The position numbers and the translations under genes were made by a program. From Pseudobacter ginsenosidimutans (GTDB lineage Bacteria > Bacteroidota > Bacteroidia > Chitinophagales > Chitinophagaceae), in assembly GCF_007970185.1 (NCBI RefSeq), contig NZ_CP042431.1:5828001-5892000 (forward strand): a stretch of DNA of 64,000 nucleotides, written 5' to 3'. Below the pieces are notes generated by a model. The model worked only from the letters and a program-made list of their open reading frames with translations, was not told the DNA's origin and did not search any database. This document shows, in pieces, positions 62,297-64,000 of the stretch (position 1 is its first letter; each line of letters starts with the position of its first letter).

Positions 62297-63319
62297 TTAA
62301 ATGGTCCAGGTAGTGAGGCCATGCTTCACAAACTGGTATTGCTTTACATAACCTCCGAATTTTCCGAGGGCTGATTCCACGGCGTATTTGGTGGTGCCCG
62401 GGCAATAGAAGGTCATGAAACCGCCGCCGCCTGCTCCGGAGATCTTGCCACCGGTAGCGCCGGCTTCTTTGGCGGTGTTGTAAATATCGTCCATCAGGCT
62501 GTTGCTGATGCCTTCAGCCATTTGTTTTTTTTGCTGGAATCCGAAATCGAGGATATTACCCACTTCGTGCACTTTCCCTTTGAGCAGCGCTTCCTTCATC
62601 ATCTGCGCCTGCGCTTTGAGCTGGTGCATGGCTTCGATGGATTTCTCTTTCTTGTTCACCACGTTCTGGCTCTGCTTTTCGATGATGCGTGCAGACTCCC
62701 GACTGGTGCTTGTATAATAGAGGAGAAGATTGTTCTCCAGTTCAAACAGGTATTGTTGTTTGATGCGAAGCGGATTCACGATCACTTTCTCATCGGCATA
62801 GAACTCCATGAAGTTGACGCCACCAAAAGTGGCTGCATACTGGTCCTGTCGGCCGCCGGCCATATTGAGGTCTTTGCGTTCGATCTCATATGCCAGGTGC
62901 GCGATATCATATTCGCCGAGGGGCAGCCTGCACATTTCGGCAAAGGCGCCGATGATGGCTACCACCAAAGTGGAAGAGGTACCAAGACCAGAACCTGCAG
63001 GTGCGTCTACATAAGTGCTGAGACGGAAACCCGTTTCAGCTACTCCAAAATCCCGCTGGATCCGGTTGTACACGCCGGTGTGGAGGTCCAGCGTTCCCTG
63101 CAGTGGTAACTGTTGGGCATAGTCGAAGCTGATGATCTCTTTCCTGTCGAGCGCTTCGAAGATGATCTTCTTTTCCGCAATCGGTTCTATATTGGCGTAA
63201 GCATAGAGAGATACAGTGGCATTGAGGATGGCGCCATTGTACATATCGCAATAGGGACTTACATCGGTGCCACCACCGGCGAGGCCAATACGGAGCGGAG
63301 CTTTGCTTCTATAGATCAT
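62297..63319 (-). CDS. hddA: D-glycero-alpha-D-manno-heptose 7-phosphate kinase
   Basis: 340 residues, a GHMP-family kinase. RIGLAGGGTDVSPYC near residue 11 is the N-terminal motif, and DAPAGSGLGTSSTLVVA near 105 is the ATP-binding loop. A GGKISGAGGGGFMTFYC C-terminal motif lies near 292. It phosphorylates the 1-position of heptose 7-phosphate with alpha configuration, as in the GDP-heptose route rather than the ADP-heptose route. It starts 6 bp after the glycosyltransferase stop. Confidence 0.92.
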   Translation of the reverse strand: MIYRSKAPLRIGLAGGGTDVSPYCDMYNGAILNATVSLYAYANIEPIAEKKIIFEALDRKEIISFDYAQQLPLQGTLDLHTGVYNRIQRDFGVAETGFRLSTYVDAPAGSGLGTSSTLVVAIIGAFAEMCRLPLGEYDIAHLAYEIERKDLNMAGGRQDQYAATFGGVNFMEFYADEKVIVNPLRIKQQYLFELENNLLLYYTSTSRESARIIEKQSQNVVNKKEKSIEAMHQLKAQAQMMKEALLKGKVHEVGNILDFGFQQKKQMAEGISNSLMDDIYNTAKEAGATGGKISGAGGGGFMTFYCPGTTKYAVESALGKFGGYVKQYQFVKHGLTTWTI

Positions 63320-63325
63320 AACTGA

Positions 63326-64000
63326 TTATCCTTTTGTTTCAGCGGCAATGGTTTCGATGGTTTCCACCAGCGAATGCCAGCTGTATTTTTGCTTCTCCAT
63401 ACGCAGGGCAGGGAGAAAATATTGTTCTCCCTTGTTAAAATATTCACTGATGGCTGCGGCGATGGCTTTGGGCTCAGGCTCGCAGACCAGTCCAACCTTA
63501 TCATGCGGCACCAGTGATGGCAGTCCGCCTACATTGGTCACCACCATCGGCACTTCAAAGTGATAGGCCAGTGGCGTTACGCCGCTTTGCGTGGCGTTGC
63601 GGTAGGGCTGCACCACTACATCAGCGGCACAAAGGTAATATTTCACTTCACTGTCGGGTATGAATTGCGTGCGCATGATCAGCGAATCCGAAATCCCGAG
63701 TTTACTGATCAGCTCATTGTATTCTTTTTCGTCATCATAGAATTCACCCGCCACCATCAGTTTGATGTTGCGGGGATCATTTTTCAGTTCCTTCATGGCT
63801 TCCAGCAGGAGGTCCAGCCCCTTGTATTTGCGGATGAACCCGAAGAAGAGTGCGATCTTATCATCTTCCCTCAATCCCAGTTTTTTCCTTGCTTCAGCTT
63901 TTGAAATGGGATCGCCGAAATTATCGTACAGGGGATGGGAAGCGAGCCTGGCCGGTTTGGAAGCTTCAAACTGCCGGAGGTCTTTCATCACTTTATCGCT
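63326..64000 (-). CDS. Family 4 glycosyltransferase, partial (5' end beyond window)
   Basis: The frame is open from the stop at 63326 to the right edge; the M at 63991 is internal because in-frame codons continue upstream (SDKV before MKDLRQ). At least 225 residues. The C-terminal half of a GT-B fold is visible: KIALFFGFIRKYKGLDLLLE, then LMVAGEFYDDEKE and VQPYRNATQSGVTPLAYHFE, with the nucleotide-sugar EX7E-type loop. It probably transfers heptose or another sugar to a surface glycan. It is first in the heptose operon as seen here, 6 bp before hddA. Confidence 0.88.
   Translation of the reverse strand, partial: SDKVMKDLRQFEASKPARLASHPLYDNFGDPISKAEARKKLGLREDDKIALFFGFIRKYKGLDLLLEAMKELKNDPRNIKLMVAGEFYDDEKEYNELISKLGISDSLIMRTQFIPDSEVKYYLCAADVVVQPYRNATQSGVTPLAYHFEVPMVVTNVGGLPSLVPHDKVGLVCEPEPKAIAAAISEYFNKGEQYFLPALRMEKQKYSWHSLVETIETIAAETKG

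Noticed and set aside
1-64000. tRNA or rRNA genes
   Set aside because: No cloverleaf-like arms with the expected T-loop motif or rRNA stretches were noticed. This was by eye, so a tRNA search would be decisive.

Overview
The window comes from a bacterium of the phylum Bacteroidota, most likely a Chitinophagaceae relative. The evidence is two SusC/SusD transporter pairs, an ECF sigma factor/FecR pair feeding an STN-type SusC, a type IX secretion C-terminal sorting domain, GldA/GldF/GldG-type ABC transporter genes, a DUF3871 protein, and at least two promoters matching the Bacteroidota TAnnTTTG motif. No rRNA, tRNA or CRISPR array was seen.

Positions 1-19,230 are accessory DNA. After the 5' part of a secreted protein gene (minus strand, running off the left edge) come three orphan YD-repeat/RHS C-terminal cassettes (820-2364, 2782-3921, 15210-16547). 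Each keeps the end of the RHS core, then switches to its own C-terminal toxin-like region, and each is followed by a small probable immunity gene. A fourth immunity-like gene (4506-4772) has no toxin. Each immunity gene is followed by a copy of a roughly 48-bp hairpin repeat (four copies). Between cassettes two and three lies a roughly 10-kb integrative element: HNH endonuclease, winged-helix protein, lipoprotein, three XRE regulators, a sigma-region-2-like protein, RecA-like ATPase, DUF3871 protein, AAA+ ATPase and two overlapping tyrosine recombinases. Its right half (about 10,838-15,306) has almost no CpG. A decayed gene, a truncated ORF and an IS481-family transposase gene close the region.

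Positions 19,400-42,460 look like ordinary chromosome: an OmpA/DUF5723 outer-membrane protein, a membrane LytTR regulator, a SusC/SusD/lipoprotein operon, a Gfo/Idh/MocA oxidoreductase, a CbpA-like DnaJ protein, thioredoxin, a two-gene conserved pair, a CopB-type copper ATPase, a polysaccharide deacetylase/glycosyltransferase pair, lepA, and a large beta-helix protein with a type IX sorting domain.

Positions 42,604-58,575 hold the most unusual locus. An ECF sigma factor and FecR anti-sigma factor precede a tightly packed run of STN-SusC, SusD, a DUF4397-like lipoprotein, a GldA-like ATPase, a fused GldF-GldG permease, two MutS-core ATPases without the mismatch-recognition domain, and a second GldF-GldG fusion. 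The spacing suggests one surface-signalling-controlled transcription unit joining outer-membrane uptake, an inner-membrane ABC exporter and two DNA-repair-like ATPases.

The right end (58,635-64,000, minus strand) has two secreted proteins of unknown function and then an operon of glycosyltransferase (partial), hddA, gmhA, hddC and gmhB. Together these encode the four steps to GDP-D-glycero-alpha-D-manno-heptose for a surface glycan.
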